64,000 nucleotides of DNA, from the NCBI RefSeq assembly GCF_023072595.1, contig NZ_JALLGK010000002.1, positions 434,001-498,000 of the forward strand. Direction: 5' to 3'. Below the pieces are notes generated by a model, which worked only from the letters and a program-made list of their open reading frames with translations, made no database searches and was not told where the DNA came from. Both the position numbers and the translations under genes were made by a program. Source of the DNA: Streptomyces sp. XM4193 (GTDB taxonomy: Bacteria; Actinomycetota; Actinomycetes; Streptomycetales; Streptomycetaceae). Below are positions 62,926-64,000 of this stretch, piece after piece. Within the stretch, counting starts at the first letter, position 1. Each line of letters opens with the position of its first letter.

Positions 62926-63140
62926 TCTGTCTCCACCCACCGGCCTGCTGTCTCCGGCCCCGGTCCGCCCACTGCCCGCTCGCGTCGGCGGCTCGTGGAG
63001 TGGGCAGGGCGGCACGCACTGTGCGTCGACCGTCCGCGGACGCCGTACGCCGCCGCGCGGCCACGGGTCGGCGGGGAAGCCCGCGGCCCACGGTGCGCGA
63101 CCTCCGAGCCACCGGAGCTGTCAGGCGCTCGGCGCGGGTG

Positions 63141-63608
63141 CTACATCCGCACCTGGACGGCGCCGCTGATGCGGTCGTGCAGGCCGCGGCCGTCCCGGTC
63201 CCACACCAGCGGGGGGATCACCAGGAGCAGCAGCACGGTGCGCACCAGCACACGGGGGACGGTGAGCCGGCCGCCGTTCAGCGCGATCACACGCAGCCCC
63301 AACACGCGCTTGCCCGGCGTGAATCCGAGCGTGCCGACGGTGAGGAACGTCATGACGCCGAAGACGACCAGCGTCCAGTTGCTCGTCGACTGCGCCTCGC
63401 CCCCGCTCAGCATGGCGAACGCGATCAGCAGGCAGAGGAACCAGTCGACGAAGATCGCCGCGATGCGGCGGCCCGGAGCGGCGACCGAGCCGGGCCCCTC
63501 CTTGGGCAGACCGAGGCGCTCGCCCCGGTAGCCGAACTCGACGCCCATCTGCTCCGCTGCCGCACGGGGGCCGGAGAGCCACGATCCAAGTACCTGCCGA
63601 TTGTCCAC
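63141..63608 (-). CDS. RDD-family membrane protein
   Basis: The 155-residue protein has the RDD layout of three membrane helices: RRIAAIFVDWFLCLLIAF (Arg and Asp of the RDD signature), a second around NWTLVVFGVMTFLT with GFTPGKRVLGLRVI after it, and a third in VRTVLLLLVIPPLVWD. It ends with the conserved DRDGRGLHDRISGAVQV. GTG 63608 gives VDNRQVLGSWLSGPRA, the usual streptomycete start; ATG 63548 is possible. RDD proteins have been proposed as ion antiporters or channel-like partners, without certainty here. It is divergent from glnA and convergent with the DUF4191 gene. Confidence 0.88.
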   Translation of the reverse strand: MDNRQVLGSWLSGPRAAAEQMGVEFGYRGERLGLPKEGPGSVAAPGRRIAAIFVDWFLCLLIAFAMLSGGEAQSTSNWTLVVFGVMTFLTVGTLGFTPGKRVLGLRVIALNGGRLTVPRVLVRTVLLLLVIPPLVWDRDGRGLHDRISGAVQVRM

Positions 63609-63788
63609 CCGTCCACGGTAGCGCGCGGGCGCGGAGCATCGTACGCCGCCCGGGCTTGCGGTGCTCCGCCGCCGGTCGGAGACTCGCAGCAGGACGGTGA
63701 CGACGGGTGGACGGCGAGGGCGGGGAACCGCTGATCGAAGCCTTCCGCCCGGCTCCCCGAAAGGCGGCAAATGGGGCCGCTCGTCGGT

Positions 63789-63826
63789 TAACACCGGCGA
63801 AACAACTGGGTCATGCGAGAGAAATC
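63789..63826 (+). promoter_or_regulatory. GlnR box upstream of glnA
   Basis: TTAAC-n6-GAAAC-n6-GTCAT-n6-GAAAT fits the GlnR consensus of alternating gTnAC and GAAAc half sites with exact six-base spacing. It lies 96-133 bases before the glnA start. GlnR activates glnA in nitrogen-limited streptomycetes. Confidence 0.85.
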
Positions 63827-63836
63827 CCGTATGCCT

Positions 63837-63842
63837 AGGGTC
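63837..63842 (+). promoter_or_regulatory. Probable -10 element of glnA
   Basis: TAGGGT lies 10 bases after the GlnR box, with no good -35 hexamer in front, as expected for an activator-dependent promoter. The predicted leader is about 72 bases. Confidence 0.5.
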
Positions 63843-63921
63843 AAGCCCGCAGGCCACCGCACTGGCACTGCGAAAAGAGCTGCAAACCCCGTCCTCGCGC
63901 GGCGGGCCTAGGAGGACTTGG

Positions 63922-64000
63922 ATGTTCCAGAACGCCGACGAGCTGAAGACGTTCATCGCGGACAACGACGTGAAGTTCGTCGACGTTCGTTTCTGCGACC
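63922..64000 (+). CDS. glnA: Glutamine synthetase I, 5' end only
   Basis: Only the first 26 codons are present (MFQNADELKTFIADNDV ... KFVDVRFCD), which match the N-terminus of streptomycete GSI. The enzyme makes glutamine from glutamate and ammonia and is the main target of GlnE. GGAGGA lies 6 bases before ATG 63922, and a GlnR box stands upstream. The rest of the gene lies outside the window. Confidence 0.93.
   Translation, partial: MFQNADELKTFIADNDVKFVDVRFCD

Overview
The window is chromosomal DNA of a high-GC actinomycete, almost certainly a Streptomyces or a close relative. The evidence is strong third-position GC, frequent GTG starts, ATGA/GTGA-coupled genes, a malR-malEFG-alpha-glucosidase locus, a secreted subtilisin, an AfsR/SARP regulator, and a right end (lipB, lipA, small ORF, DUF4191 protein, RDD protein, glnA) whose order matches from memory the S. 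coelicolor SCO2193-SCO2198 region. No rRNA, tRNA, CRISPR array, insertion sequence or prophage was recognised. The window cuts an unidentified gene at the left edge and glnA at the right edge.

Layout. 0-7 kb: partial unknown gene, PCMT-like methyltransferase beside the 3' remnant of a GntR regulator, YdcF-family protein, heme oxygenase under an iron box, methionine aminopeptidase, F420 reductase, M50 protease. 7-13 kb: 1108-aa AfsR-type regulator facing a DrrAB-type ABC exporter. 13-19.5 kb: panB, membrane-anchored endo/exonuclease/phosphatase protein, MFS exporter, and a divergent LysR regulator plus 2,2-dialkylglycine decarboxylase pair (dgdR/dgdA-like). 19.6-27.6 kb: nadE, secreted S8 protease, glutamine synthetase-like GlnA2 overlapping glnE. 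27.7-29 kb: PAP2-family membrane phosphatase.

29-47.4 kb is a maltodextrin/starch block. It holds malR (LacI), malE, malF, malG, an alpha-glucosidase and a second, MalR-like LacI regulator as the last gene of the operon, then a small secreted Cys protein, a lipoprotein and an old-yellow-enzyme oxidoreductase. A secreted alpha-amylase, a secreted pullulanase and a large secreted hydrolase of unknown substrate follow. CTTGCAG-type elements before both malE and the amylase gene suggest joint control: extracellular amylase and pullulanase make maltodextrins, MalEFG imports them (the ATPase, probably MsiK, is elsewhere) and the alpha-glucosidase hydrolyses them.

47.4-57.3 kb: TetR regulator, a 685-aa protein joining a sigma-like cytosolic part to one membrane helix and an outer domain, a NarL-type two-component pair, two His-rich membrane proteins (one PepSY), and a tautomerase-like/oxidoreductase pair. 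57.6-64 kb: TPR regulator divergent from lipB, then lipA, two small conserved genes, an RDD protein, and glnA behind a GlnR-type box. Most transcription units end in long perfect GC-rich hairpins, many placed so as to serve both convergent genes, and several intergenic gaps carry 13-18-bp tandem repeats.
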